Shown: one piece after another, positions 1 through 8,959 of the stretch
Layout of the letters: every line of letters starts with the position of its first letter
Numbering within the stretch: the stretch's first letter is position 1
NCBI GenBank assembly: GCA_019056785.1
Contig: DXJV01000084.1
Location: 127,489-191,488, forward strand
Origin: Candidatus Heimdallarchaeota archaeon
GTDB taxonomy: Archaea; Asgardarchaeota; Heimdallarchaeia; JABLTI01
DNA length: 64,000 bases
Reading direction: 5' to 3'
Made by a program: the position numbers and the translations under genes
The notes under the pieces: model-generated
What the model saw: only the letters and a program-made list of their open reading frames with translations
Database searches by the model: none
Told to the model about the DNA's origin: nothing

Positions 1-434
1 CCAGCAATATCTACAGGCTCACCATCAGGAGTCATATTATACCATTCAATTTCCGGTCGAACTTTAAAGGAAAAACCGAAATCAACTTTGGCCATATTTA
101 ATGCGCGTTTTAAAATGCTTCGGGGATCGCTAGGAAAAGGAGTGCCATTTGTTGTTTGAATGTCACAAATCACACGGGCAATCCGATCATTCCAAGGAAC
201 AAGATGAAGAGTTGAAAGATCAGGAATGATTTTCATATCACTTTGCTCGGTCAACATAAATCCAACGGATGAACCGTCTATTCCTAATCCTTCTTCGAGA
301 TACTTCTCTGCATATTTCTGGGGCACCTCAACAGCTTTTAATTGTCCTTGGATATTAGTGAATTGAAACTGAAGATAATCGATATTTGAAAGTATTTTAG
401 CAAGGTTTTCATCCAATCTTGAAGTCAACTCCAT
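1..434 (-). CDS. glnA: glutamine synthetase, N-terminal part (cut by window edge)
   Basis: Glutamine synthetase joins ammonia to glutamate using ATP, the main route of nitrogen assimilation. Only the first 144 codons or so lie in the window; the rest runs off the left edge. The translation shows the family's beta-grasp N-terminus (IDYLQFQFTNIQGQLK), then GIDGSSVGFM, which matches the conserved G-x-DGSS region, and SDPRSILKRAL. The ATG at 434 is the only canonical start in this frame that fits the family's N-terminus. Oddly, the best Shine-Dalgarno (AAGGAG, 470-465) lies about 30 nt upstream and instead suits a four-codon ORF that ends before this start (separate entry). Family identification is firm from motifs; completeness cannot be judged. 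Confidence 0.9.
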   Translation of the reverse strand, partial: MELTSRLDENLAKILSNIDYLQFQFTNIQGQLKAVEVPQKYAEKYLEEGLGIDGSSVGFMLTEQSDMKIIPDLSTLHLVPWNDRIARVICDIQTTNGTPFPSDPRSILKRALNMAKVDFGFSFKVRPEIEWYNMTPDGEPVDIA

Positions 435-444
435 TGATAAATAA

Positions 445-470
445 CTAATCGTAGGGCATAAAAGCTCCTT
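445..470 (-). promoter_or_regulatory. Shine-Dalgarno plus four-codon leader ORF upstream of glnA
   Basis: On the minus strand AAGGAG (470-465) is followed after 5 nt by ATG at 459, encoding Met-Pro-Tyr-Asp and then TAG. The glnA ATG lies 10 nt beyond that stop, in another frame. The spacing suits initiation at the mini-ORF, so it may act as a leader that hands ribosomes to glnA. This is inference; chance is a real alternative. Confidence 0.3.
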
Positions 471-630
471 TGTTTAGAAATTAAAAGTTTTTATTGTACT
501 TCTAAATAAGAAGAAAAAATAGAAAGGTCAAGACCCTCATAAATCACACTATTTGACAAGGTTTTTTTAACTGGTATATGCTAGTTATTCCAATAATGGG
601 TAATAGATTTCATCCACAATTATAGAAGGC

Positions 631-2571
631 GTGTTTATGAGAAAAAAAAACATGATTTTGCTACTGGTGTTGTTATTCGTCTTGATTGCGCTGCCATTTA
701 TTTCTTCAAGCAAGACATCGACTGGCAAATTACAAGCAATCGCTACAATACAGCAGAGAAAGGAATTAACAAAGAATGACTTAATCTTTGACCTAACACA
801 AGAATTGAATGCTACAGTAATATTGAAAATTCAATTCATCGGTTTTGAAAGCTCAATGATTAATCTATCAGCACTTGAGGGGGATTTATACAACACTCTT
901 AGTCACCCAAAAAATCCACCATTAGAAGATGTTAGTTTTGCTTTTGAGTTTAGCTTTGCAACTAAAAATAAGACTGAAACGTTAAAAGACTACATTAGCT
1001 CTATTGCTGTTAATGGAACAAATACCGGCTATGACCTTGACATTGACCTCCTTCTCGATGATCTTAATAGTGGAAACAGATCAAACATTTTCATACCGAG
1101 AGATGGCATGTCTATTAATGCAGAACTTGTAGAAGATTATCTCTATCAGCACTTTTATCAAGAACCTGTCAATGAAACAAGCTATACATTCTTTATTGCA
1201 AATTTTTCAGAATTTGATAGCGCTGATCATTCTCTTGAACATTGGTATGATACAAGTGGAATTGATTTGGATTCTGAACAACCCATTACTTGGTGGTACT
1301 CAGGATATGGGAATTTAAGCAAACGTGCAGCTATGGGCTGGGGGGGGAACTATCGATTTTGCTATTTAGATGTCTCAGCAAGGTCATGGTATTTGGACTA
1401 TGTGAAAACTGCTTGGACGGCCCTTGGGGGAGATGGGAGTGAACTATATTATAAATATCCGGATTTGGATAACCTAACACAAACCTTTGACCCTCACATG
1501 ACTGAAGGACAAGCAAAAATTCAGCAATACCTTAGCGACTGGATAAATAGCTATATTGGGAATATCTTTTCAAAACCCGTCAGTTCCAAAGTATGCATTT
1601 ATCAAACGGTTTCATTACAAGTGAAGGTTTTTGAAAACTTAACAGACAATGGTTTTGCACTAGAAGACATTACTTGGTGTATTAATCAATCGAAAATTTT
1701 CAATCAATTACAAAGTGATTTGCCTTGGATTAATTTTGATGTAAAAGTTGAATGGACAAAATTAAGCGATTATCCAGATTTATTTGATTATCTCCAAAGC
1801 CGCATCGAAGAAGATATAGATGGTAAATATATTGAAGTTTGGCCCGAAGTGTTCAATTATCTCTCCAATCATCGGTCAGACTATTTTAACTTAGAAACAG
1901 CAGAATTTGTTTTGCCATGTTACTTTTTCATAACAAACGAAGTCGGTTTTCGTTACAGAGGCATCTCTTTCGCTGGCCTTGGAGGAATGGGTTGGGAGAT
2001 TTTGCTTGCAACTCAAAATTCTCTTTTTGAAAATGGGCAACTAGACCAACCAAGAAGAGGGATGTCTCAAGTGATGATCCATGAACTAGGACACTCTTTA
2101 GGATTACCACATCCACACAGTGGTACTTTTGGTTGGGGGTCGAGCTTTGTTGCAGACGTTATGAGCTATTTTGCAATGGAGCCAGGTTATAGTACCTTCT
2201 ATCAAGATGCCATCGGTTGTGCACAAACAGAGGCAAACTTCCATTATGCACTGACTGAATATGAAACTGCATTGCAACTATATGCAGATGCTGGTGAACC
2301 ACAAGCATTAAACGACTTAATAACACAAATTTATGACAGCTTAACACTTATTCCAACTTATTACAAGCAAATGGATTATAACCAATCAGCAACAAAAGCT
2401 TTCGTTGTAAGAGAACAATTACAACAATTGTTCGATACCCTTCAAAATACTGGTACTAGCAGCTCAAAAACCTTAACATCAACAAGCTATTTTGGCATAT
2501 CGCTAGCAATTGTTTTGCCGGTATTTATACTAACTAAAAAAGTTCTTAGAAGAAGAAAAGATGTTAATTAA
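631..2571 (+). CDS. membrane-anchored surface metalloprotease, metzincin-like
   Basis: Predicted extracellular zinc protease. A hydrophobic signal or anchor segment follows the first basic residues, and a C-terminal membrane helix (about residues 620-640) ends in a basic tail (LRRRKDVN), so the catalytic domain should face outward. The zinc motif HELGHSLGLPH is at residues 484-494 and has the metzincin HExxHxxGxxH pattern. DVMSYF near residue 510 fits the Met-turn. The first ~450 residues are unassigned, rich in Asn-X-Ser/Thr sites and aromatic residues. Translation is drawn from GTG at 631; the ATG at 637 is in frame and equally plausible. It stands alone: the gene to its left is divergent and the next one is 295 nt away. 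Substrate unknown. Confidence 0.75.
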   Translation: MFMRKKNMILLLVLLFVLIALPFISSSKTSTGKLQAIATIQQRKELTKNDLIFDLTQELNATVILKIQFIGFESSMINLSALEGDLYNTLSHPKNPPLEDVSFAFEFSFATKNKTETLKDYISSIAVNGTNTGYDLDIDLLLDDLNSGNRSNIFIPRDGMSINAELVEDYLYQHFYQEPVNETSYTFFIANFSEFDSADHSLEHWYDTSGIDLDSEQPITWWYSGYGNLSKRAAMGWGGNYRFCYLDVSARSWYLDYVKTAWTALGGDGSELYYKYPDLDNLTQTFDPHMTEGQAKIQQYLSDWINSYIGNIFSKPVSSKVCIYQTVSLQVKVFENLTDNGFALEDITWCINQSKIFNQLQSDLPWINFDVKVEWTKLSDYPDLFDYLQSRIEEDIDGKYIEVWPEVFNYLSNHRSDYFNLETAEFVLPCYFFITNEVGFRYRGISFAGLGGMGWEILLATQNSLFENGQLDQPRRGMSQVMIHELGHSLGLPHPHSGTFGWGSSFVADVMSYFAMEPGYSTFYQDAIGCAQTEANFHYALTEYETALQLYADAGEPQALNDLITQIYDSLTLIPTYYKQMDYNQSATKAFVVREQLQQLFDTLQNTGTSSSKTLTSTSYFGISLAIVLPVFILTKKVLRRRKDVN

Positions 2572-2648
2572 AAACATCTTTCTTTTTTAAGACAAAATTT
2601 ATTATCATGAACGTTGTTAGAAAGGGTACTAAAAAAAGGAGGTGCTGG

Positions 2649-2732
2649 TTGACTTTGATAGAATGTATGACTCGAGTAACACAACAAACAATTCCAACTA
2701 GCATCTCTAAAAAAGCCTTTTTTAAACAATAA
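2649..2732 (+). CDS. possible 27-residue small protein
   Basis: Not recognised. A strong AAAGGAGGTG Shine-Dalgarno ends 4 nt before a TTG at 2649, and the frame runs 27 codons to TAA. The peptide is polar, with a basic end (SKKAFFKQ), and has no clear domain. It sits in the 295-nt gap between the protease and the RIO kinase gene. The only support is the ribosome binding site, an unusually good match for a stretch that otherwise looks non-coding. It could equally be a decayed start or a leader peptide for the downstream gene. Confidence 0.25.
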   Translation: MTLIECMTRVTQQTIPTSISKKAFFKQ

Positions 2733-2866
2733 TTAAATATTCCACTTTAAAGGGGCTTTGGCTTTTTTTTGGGTTTGCTAGTCTAAATGCTTATGAAGAA
2801 ATTTGTCAGTGAGCCACAGTACTTTAGGTCAACCAGTAACCTCGAGATTACTACGAGGTAAAAAGA

Positions 2867-3820
2867 TTGACAGAATCAAATCTAGAAGAAGCTATAGAAT
2901 TGATAAAAGAACGGAAAAAAGAAGCCAAACAACTGAAGGGCGAAGAGGAGTTCGGCTTTGTAGATAGCCAACAAGATGAAAAAATAACAACTCCACAAAA
3001 AATCAAAGGGCTTGCTCGGACAGTACGCACCCTTCAAAGAAAGCCGAAAGAAACCATTTCAAAATTCGACAAAAAAACCTTTGACCCAGGATTTATGCAA
3101 AGGCATACAAGAGAGATCACCTATCACCTTGTTCGCAAAGAACTTCAAAAAGTTGGACTAATTACAGACCTCCTTGCAGAAATAAATGCCGGAAAAGAAG
3201 CGACAATATACCTCGCACATCTAAACGGTGCACCACTAATTGTTAAGTGCTTCCGGCATCATCTGACATGTCACAAAAGCGCACGTGGAAATCCACAACT
3301 ACGAGCAACTGCTTTTGCAGCCAAAGAATACTACAAACTTTTAAGAGCCTATCGTGCAGGAGTTAGTGTGCCAACGCCAGCAAAACAGATCAATAATATC
3401 ATCCTCATGAGGTTCATAGGGAGGGATTGGAAACCTGCGCCTCAACTACGACATGCCATCTTGGGTGACCCTCTAGCAGTTTTAGAAGAACTCCTAGAAC
3501 AAATAGTTATCCTATATACGAAAGCAAAACTTATACATGGAGATCTATCGGAATACAATATCCTCATAGACCAGCATCAGCACCCATACATAATTGACTT
3601 CCCACAAGCTATTGATTTAAACGGCTATCAAATGCAATTTACACAAAAGAAAGAACGAAATCAGAAGGTATTACAAAAAGACTTGAAAACAATTTACCAT
3701 TTCTTTGAGACAAAATATCGACTAACATTTGATGTCAATGAAGTTTTTCATCACATCATTGGCGAAAAAGACTATCAAGAACGGCTGGAATTAGAAGAGA
3801 TAAAAGCCAAAAGAATCTGA
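2867..3820 (+). CDS. RIO-family serine/threonine protein kinase
   Basis: RIO kinases are atypical protein kinases/ATPases involved in small ribosomal subunit maturation in archaea and eukaryotes. The nucleotide loop NAGKEATIYLA lies near residues 106-116, an IVKCFR lysine segment follows, the catalytic loop HGDLSEYN starts at residue 224, and the metal-binding loop reads IDFPQA. HGDLSEYN is RIO1-like while IDFPQ is more RIO2-like, so I call the family and not the subclass. About 80 charged residues precede the kinase core. The start is TTG at 2867, preceded by GAGGT. A small minus-strand gene converges on it with only one base between the stops. Confidence 0.85.
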   Translation: MTESNLEEAIELIKERKKEAKQLKGEEEFGFVDSQQDEKITTPQKIKGLARTVRTLQRKPKETISKFDKKTFDPGFMQRHTREITYHLVRKELQKVGLITDLLAEINAGKEATIYLAHLNGAPLIVKCFRHHLTCHKSARGNPQLRATAFAAKEYYKLLRAYRAGVSVPTPAKQINNIILMRFIGRDWKPAPQLRHAILGDPLAVLEELLEQIVILYTKAKLIHGDLSEYNILIDQHQHPYIIDFPQAIDLNGYQMQFTQKKERNQKVLQKDLKTIYHFFETKYRLTFDVNEVFHHIIGEKDYQERLELEEIKAKRI

Positions 3821-3821
3821 C

Positions 3822-3953
3822 TTATTTTTTTATTGCAACTACAATGTCAACTGGCAAACCCCACACTCGCAACGATTCGTTTTGAATATTATAAGTGGTT
3901 ACGGGCGCATGTTCTTTACCACCGTTTTCCGGAAAAAACTGCCATTCTTTCAT
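3822..3953 (-). CDS. 43-residue conserved-looking small protein
   Basis: Not recognised, but it reads like a real protein: ATG at 3953, then a soluble 43-residue chain with FFPENGGKEHAPVTTYN and a hydrophobic end VWGLPVDIVVAIKK. It fills the gap between the RIO kinase stop and the promoter of the next plus-strand gene, and its stop falls directly after the RIO stop, giving a tight tail-to-tail arrangement. No good Shine-Dalgarno is visible, so it may be leaderless. Amino-acid composition is balanced, unlike random AT-rich frames, but without homologs it remains a candidate. Confidence 0.4.
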   Translation of the reverse strand: MKEWQFFPENGGKEHAPVTTYNIQNESLRVWGLPVDIVVAIKK

Positions 3954-4016
3954 TTTTTCAATAGAAAATTAAATAGATAATAGCTACTAGCTCTAATATA
4001 AAACTGGTGTTTAAAA

Positions 4017-4394
4017 ATGAATTTGGTCATTCCGATGTTATTTTCTTTATTGAAATCGACTATAGACCCGCAAATACACAAAATTTCCTTTTCGTTCTGT
4101 CCCTTTATTTTTGGGGGCTTGGCAATCTATGGGCTTGTTAAACTTCTTAAACTCGAGAAAAACCAGAAGAGAGAACGATGGTGGTCAATATCGACGATAA
4201 TATTTATGGTTCTTGTAATAACCTTTGTTGGGTTAAATTCCTTTCTATGGTTGAATGATTTACTTTTCTATCTTTTTATTGCTGTGCGCTTTTTGCTTTT
4301 AGTATTTTTACTTTTGCTTGCAAATCCACACTTTGCACATGCACCATTTCGGAGATTATTCACAACTAAGAAAAAGACTGATAAAGATAACTAA
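4017..4394 (+). CDS. small integral membrane protein
   Basis: Unknown function. The 125-residue chain has about four hydrophobic stretches: a weak N-terminal one, one around PFIFGGLAIYGLVKLL, and two close together (IIFMVLVITFVGL and LLFYLFIAVRFLLLVFLLLLA). It ends in a basic cytoplasmic-looking tail (RRLFTTKKKTDKDN). A TATA-like AT-rich stretch and a short leader precede ATG 4017. It lies just before an MFS transporter gene on the same strand, 79 nt away, so co-transcription is possible. No family-specific residues can be seen. Confidence 0.6.
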   Translation: MNLVIPMLFSLLKSTIDPQIHKISFSFCPFIFGGLAIYGLVKLLKLEKNQKRERWWSISTIIFMVLVITFVGLNSFLWLNDLLFYLFIAVRFLLLVFLLLLANPHFAHAPFRRLFTTKKKTDKDN

Positions 4395-4473
4395 AATAAG
4401 ACAATTAAGTTATCTTTGAAAAAAAGTCTCGAGATGTAGACGAAAAACTCCCAAAAACTTGAAGGGTTGTAAA

Positions 4474-5802
4474 TTGGCCGAGAAAGAACAGGAGAGTCAT
4501 AAGAAGAAAAGAGAAAAACCAAAGCGTATTTGGAAAGTTTTCTCAAAGAGCTATCTCTTTCTTTTTGTCTTGTTTCTAATAATGTTCACTATGCGTGCAA
4601 CGATTATCATCCTTCAAGTTTTCGTCCCAGCAATGAGTCAAGATTTTTTTATGACCTCTGGTGATTTTGCGATAATCTTCACTATTTACACATTCTCTGG
4701 TGCGATTACCTCTTTTTTTGTTGGCCCTATTGCTGAACGAGTAGGTTACAAGTCGACGATCTTCTCCGGGATGTTTTTCTTTACTATTGCTACAAGTGTG
4801 TCAACTTTTGCAACTGCTTTTTGGGTTATCGCATTAGCCCAAGGTATTGCAGGTTTTAGTGCAGCGTTATTTGGTCCAGCCACCGTTGCCTTTTCAGGCG
4901 ACTTTTTTCCGGAAAACAAACAATCATCGGTAATAGGCTTTATTATGTCCTCTTTTTATGTTGCCTCCATACTCGCTGTTCCAATAAATGCCTTTATTGG
5001 CGAGCTTTTATCCTGGCGATGGGCAATAGCTATAATGGCAATTTTAAGTGGTGTTATTTTGCTTCTAATCGTTTTAATTATCCCTCCAAAAAAACAACCA
5101 AAAATATCAAGTTCCGAAATGGAAAAAGAACAAGAATTCGACGACAGGAAGCGTGAAAAACCTCACAAACTCAAGTATTACCAAAAGATGAAAGCTGTAT
5201 TGACGCAAAAATATGCTCTTGGAGCGTTTTTCATCACCTTATTTCAACGCGGGGGGCTCTTTGCTATGACGGCAATTCTGTCGGATTGGTTGCTCATCAA
5301 GTTTGGCAAAGAAGCCTCCATATCAGGGCTTATTTTAATGGGAGCTGGTATTGCAGCCTTAATTAGTAATGCCTTTTTTAGCTGGCTCGCTGATAAAAAA
5401 GCCGGGAAAAAAAGCATCATTTTGTTTGGTACGGCTTTAACTGGACTATGGATCGGGGTGTTTGCATTACTTTCCTTCAACTTTGGGCTTGCAATTTTTG
5501 GTGTGATTTTTCTTAACTTTTTAGGCGGCATCTCTATGGGGAGTTATAATGCTTATATTGCCAACATAGATGCTAAATCAAAAAATATCACCGTTGCTTT
5601 AAACAATTCCTTTGGGCAGATTAGCCAAGCCTTGGCGGTTGCAATAATTGCTAAAGTCATCTACAAACAAACGGGAAATTATACCTATGCTGGTTTTGCT
5701 GCAGCGGCTTTTTATCTCATAGCCTTCATCTTAATGTTATTTTTCATTAAAAAAGATAAGAACATGAACAACTATAGCAACAATTTATCGCAGACAAATT
5801 GA
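4474..5802 (+). CDS. major facilitator superfamily (MFS) transporter
   Basis: Secondary transporter of the inner membrane with unknown substrate. After a basic cytoplasmic N-terminus the chain has around 12 hydrophobic helices in two halves, separated by a charged central loop near the KKQPKISSSE segment, the classic MFS layout. The loop after helix 2 reads GPIAERVGYKS, matching MFS motif A, and a second copy (SWLADKKAGKKS) appears in the C-terminal half, reflecting the internal duplication. The frame opens with TTG at 4459, but TTG 4474 has AAGGG about 8 nt upstream and is preferred. CTCGAG occurs in the short leader at 4428. Drug or sugar-phosphate export are possible; the sequence does not decide. 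Confidence 0.85.
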   Translation: MAEKEQESHKKKREKPKRIWKVFSKSYLFLFVLFLIMFTMRATIIILQVFVPAMSQDFFMTSGDFAIIFTIYTFSGAITSFFVGPIAERVGYKSTIFSGMFFFTIATSVSTFATAFWVIALAQGIAGFSAALFGPATVAFSGDFFPENKQSSVIGFIMSSFYVASILAVPINAFIGELLSWRWAIAIMAILSGVILLLIVLIIPPKKQPKISSSEMEKEQEFDDRKREKPHKLKYYQKMKAVLTQKYALGAFFITLFQRGGLFAMTAILSDWLLIKFGKEASISGLILMGAGIAALISNAFFSWLADKKAGKKSIILFGTALTGLWIGVFALLSFNFGLAIFGVIFLNFLGGISMGSYNAYIANIDAKSKNITVALNNSFGQISQALAVAIIAKVIYKQTGNYTYAGFAAAAFYLIAFILMLFFIKKDKNMNNYSNNLSQTN

Positions 5803-5881
5803 GGAAAGCCATGTTGGTTAAATAAAAACCTAAAAAAATACGAAAAATAAAAGGAATAGTGATAAAAGAGACTCGAGAAAA

Positions 5882-6622
5882 ATGACTGCTGTAAATGACA
5901 TCGCAATTTTATATGAATTGAATAAAACATTAGAACAAATGGAGAACTTAGAGCAACTTTATGCTAAGGCTGTTGAAAAATTGGGAGAATCACTTCTCTT
6001 TGATTTTATCGCCATTTTCATGTTAAATCCGGAAGAAAAACTCGAAATGAAATCTATGACTGGAGTTGAAGTCAAAGTACAGAAAAAAGGGAAGACAATT
6101 AAAAAAGAGCTCTTTAAGAAGGAGTTCCAAGATAGGCAATTGAAAATTTATCAGCGAAAGGACAAGAAAGAAATTCTCCAACACTTTTTCCAATTTATAA
6201 ACCTTCAAAAGATAGCCATTGTTCCTTTTATCACAAAAAATCTCCTAATAGGCTTTCTTTGTGTAGGAACTAGGAAAGATGCTTTTACTGATGATGAAAA
6301 ACTTTTACTCGAAGCATGTGCTTTCTCAATAAATTTCGCAATTACCAACCTCATTATAAAAGAAGAATTATTACAGCAGAACTTAAAACTTCAGACAATT
6401 GCTAAGAATATCAGACATGATTTCGCAAACGATTTACAATCTATTGGTATGACGGTAGAATTATTACTAACAACAGAACTCTCTGATGAACAAAACAAAT
6501 TCATTCGCTTATTGAAAAACGCCAAGGACTCTGCTGTACGACGATTGCAGAAATTCAAAGAACTAAAAAACGAATTCGAAAAGGAAATTTCACTTCCATT
6601 TGGTCTCAATTTAGAGAACTAA
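5882..6622 (+). CDS. GAF-domain protein with histidine-kinase-like phospho-acceptor helix but no ATPase domain
   Basis: Probable sensory protein. Residues ~15-150 resemble a GAF domain (IVPFITKNLLIGFLCVGTR near the end), followed by a helix with the H-box-like sequence IRHDFANDLQSI; the histidine is residue 179. Histidine kinases carry an ATP-binding HATPase domain after this dimerisation helix, but here the chain stops about 65 residues later. It could therefore be a partner phosphorylated by another kinase, a dimerisation module, or a truncated kinase. CTCGAG lies 10 nt before the ATG. The next gene, 138 nt downstream, starts with a PRC-barrel-like domain, so the two may act together. Confidence 0.6.
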   Translation: MTAVNDIAILYELNKTLEQMENLEQLYAKAVEKLGESLLFDFIAIFMLNPEEKLEMKSMTGVEVKVQKKGKTIKKELFKKEFQDRQLKIYQRKDKKEILQHFFQFINLQKIAIVPFITKNLLIGFLCVGTRKDAFTDDEKLLLEACAFSINFAITNLIIKEELLQQNLKLQTIAKNIRHDFANDLQSIGMTVELLLTTELSDEQNKFIRLLKNAKDSAVRRLQKFKELKNEFEKEISLPFGLNLEN

Positions 6623-6760
6623 GCATTGCCTACCTATCAAATGATAATTAAAGAAAGTTTTTTTAAGAAACTTCTAATGCTTTAGAATAAACTCTGACGA
6701 AGATACGGAATAGGATGCAAGGTAGTCAACGGCAACAAAAACAAAACAAGGTCAAACAAA

Positions 6761-8020
6761 ATGAATCAAACGAAAATCGATAATGGCACAATAATATTAG
6801 ATCCCAAAGGAATGGAAATCGGGACTATCAAGAAGATCTACTCGGAGAATTTAGCGCGGTTAGAATTAACAAATGCTGAGTCAATTGCTTTTGATGTATC
6901 ATTAATAAGTACGATAAAAGTTTCAGGGCGAATTTTAAAGAAAAAAACAGCTGTGATTTCAGATAACTTTAATCTGTTTTTTAAAGGTGCTTCAGAAACA
7001 TTAGAAAACTTATTGGAAAACTTTTTCGAACAAATAGCCAACCAACTTAACAACAAAGAAATCAAGAAATCGTTACAATACTTTGAATTCGATTGCTTAG
7101 AGAAAAACAGACTGGATGAAAAGCTGCCGTTTTGGCACACGCTAGGGATAATCCGTGGTGTAGAATTAGCCAGCAAAACTTCTCAAGATTTTTTGGTGAG
7201 AAATGTCTTTAAAGCAGCAGAAAAATCAGAGAACCTAAAACAAAAAATCGCACCCGAAATTCTCGTAGACAAATTGACACAAGAAAAAGCCCATTATCGG
7301 ATACTTTGGAATGTTGTACGTGTGGCTATCCAACAAGCGATAAATCAAAAAGATCCGAAATTGGTTCTTGCAATAAAGGACCCGCTTTTTGAGATAGGAT
7401 TAAAATTTATAGATAACGAATTAAAAGAAGCAAGTGAGGAAAAAGACATCCTATATTGGCAAGAACGGATTGAAGAATGTATTTTTTCTTATTTAGCTGC
7501 ATTACTTCGTTCACTACCAGAAGAAGAGCAACAACAACTGCTACAAAGAATCCAAGAAGAGAATATCGATGAGCTTAAAAAATTAAAAATCAACAGTATT
7601 CTTAAAGAACAGACAATAAAGAATTTTGAATCTTTTTCACTTGAAAATTATGACAATAAGAAAACTGTTGAGTTGTTACATGCCGGTTTGAAAGGTTTCA
7701 ATCTTCGGGTTATGGCTGAAAAGAAAGCAATGAAAACACTCAAAGAGAACTTGTTGACAATCCTTCAGGAAGAAGAAAAATCAAATAAAATTATTACATT
7801 ACAAAAGGAACTAAGCAAATTCACACAAGAAGTGCGGGATGTCTCAAAAGAGTTCCAATCACTTTTAATTGAGATCAGACAATTTTTGAAGAAAATAGAA
7901 TATGGAGATAGCAAAGTAAAGGATTATTATACATCACTTTATGAAAAGTGCTCTGCAAAGAATTATCAAGGATTGTCTGAAATTTTAGCACTCTTAAAGA
8001 AAAATTTCATGGAAAAATAA
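6761..8020 (+). CDS. PRC-barrel-like N-terminal domain plus long helical protein
   Basis: Function unknown. The first ~65 residues (GTIILDPKGMEIGTIKKIYS and on) resemble a PRC-barrel, a small beta-barrel found in RimM, photosynthetic reaction centre H subunit and many short archaeal proteins. The remaining ~350 residues are charged, Lys/Glu/Leu/Gln-rich and predicted helical with coiled-coil character towards the end. There is no signal peptide or membrane segment, so it is cytoplasmic. It follows the GAF protein on the same strand. A second PRC-barrel protein is encoded at 18008, suggesting a recurring adaptor fold in this genome. The convergent serine dehydratase operon ends just beyond it, with a hairpin between them. 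Confidence 0.55.
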   Translation: MNQTKIDNGTIILDPKGMEIGTIKKIYSENLARLELTNAESIAFDVSLISTIKVSGRILKKKTAVISDNFNLFFKGASETLENLLENFFEQIANQLNNKEIKKSLQYFEFDCLEKNRLDEKLPFWHTLGIIRGVELASKTSQDFLVRNVFKAAEKSENLKQKIAPEILVDKLTQEKAHYRILWNVVRVAIQQAINQKDPKLVLAIKDPLFEIGLKFIDNELKEASEEKDILYWQERIEECIFSYLAALLRSLPEEEQQQLLQRIQEENIDELKKLKINSILKEQTIKNFESFSLENYDNKKTVELLHAGLKGFNLRVMAEKKAMKTLKENLLTILQEEEKSNKIITLQKELSKFTQEVRDVSKEFQSLLIEIRQFLKKIEYGDSKVKDYYTSLYEKCSAKNYQGLSEILALLKKNFMEK

Positions 8021-8026
8021 AAAAGA

Positions 8027-8049
8027 AAGAATCCCAACCACGGATTCTT
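8027..8049. terminator. hairpin between convergent genes
   Basis: AAGAATCC (8027-8034) and GGATTCTT (8042-8049) form a perfect 8-bp stem with a 7-nt loop. It lies between the stop of the PRC protein and the stop of the serine dehydratase alpha gene, overlapping the latter's stop codon. A purine tract on one side and T-rich DNA on the other would let it serve both strands. Role inferred from position. Confidence 0.45.
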
Positions 8050-8959
8050 ATAACTCATCTTCTCCTTCTAATTGCCTTTCACCGCTGCGTTTGAGCCATA
8101 GTTTATAACCAAGACCCGTTTTTGTTGTGGCTAAACCACCTTCTGATGTTTCTTTTATTTCGCAAGGCATCATTCGACCGATTTCATCCATTGCAGTCAC
8201 AACATCATCAAAAGGGATGACACTTTGAACGCCAGCAAGGGACATGTCAGCAGCAACAGTTGCAGAAACAGCCAGTAGCCCATTTCGTTTTATGCAAGGG
8301 ACCTCAACTAAGCCTGCAACTGGGTCACATGCTAAACCCAAAGTATTCTTTAAAACAAGAGCAGCAGCATTTACTGCTTGTTCTGCCGTTCCACCTGCAA
8401 TTTCTACTGCTGCGGCAGCAGCCATCGCAGCAGAAACACCTATCTCAGCCTGACAGCCATGTTCTGAACCACTAGTTGATGCTCGTGCATCACAAACTAA
8501 GCCAATTAAAGACGAAGCAAACAAACCTTTAATGATCATCTCTTCAGAAGCATTCAACTTTTCAGCAACGGTATAAACGACAGCCGGAACAACTCCAGCC
8601 GAGCCAGCTGTGGGAGCAGCAACTATGACACCCATTGATGAATTAAATTCTCCTATGCCAATAGCTCTTGCAGCAATCTTTAGAACAGAAGCACTCGAGA
8701 GTTTTTTTGTTTTCTTGGAAAGATAAGTCATCAGTTTATTTGCATTTCCTCCGCTCATGCCACTGGGGGATTCTTTAGTAATCTTAACACCTTGTTTGAT
8801 GGAGTTAACCATGTAACTCCAAATTTTCTTCATGCCATTTAAAATTTCTTTTCGACTAACGCCCTGGATTTCAACTTCGTGTTCAATCATTATTTCGCCT
8901 AAACTCTTATTCTCATCTTTAGCTTTTTTCAGAAATGGTAAAACACTATCTATTGTCAT
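8048..8959 (-). CDS. sdaAA: L-serine dehydratase, iron-sulfur-dependent, alpha subunit
   Basis: Converts L-serine to pyruvate and ammonia using a [4Fe-4S] cluster. The chain shows the family hallmarks: SGGNANKLMTYLSK, NSSMGVIVAAPTAGSAGVVP, and the cysteines in GLVCDARAST, SEHGCQAEIG, LACDPVAG and EVPCIKRN that can ligate the cluster. Its 303 residues match the two-subunit form, in which the beta subunit is separate. Its ATG overlaps the beta-subunit stop (TAATG), so translation is coupled and beta comes first. It would feed serine carbon to pyruvate, a common route in peptide- and amino-acid-degrading anaerobes. Confidence 0.92.
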   Translation of the reverse strand: MTIDSVLPFLKKAKDENKSLGEIMIEHEVEIQGVSRKEILNGMKKIWSYMVNSIKQGVKITKESPSGMSGGNANKLMTYLSKKTKKLSSASVLKIAARAIGIGEFNSSMGVIVAAPTAGSAGVVPAVVYTVAEKLNASEEMIIKGLFASSLIGLVCDARASTSGSEHGCQAEIGVSAAMAAAAAVEIAGGTAEQAVNAAALVLKNTLGLACDPVAGLVEVPCIKRNGLLAVSATVAADMSLAGVQSVIPFDDVVTAMDEIGRMMPCEIKETSEGGLATTKTGLGYKLWLKRSGERQLEGEDEL

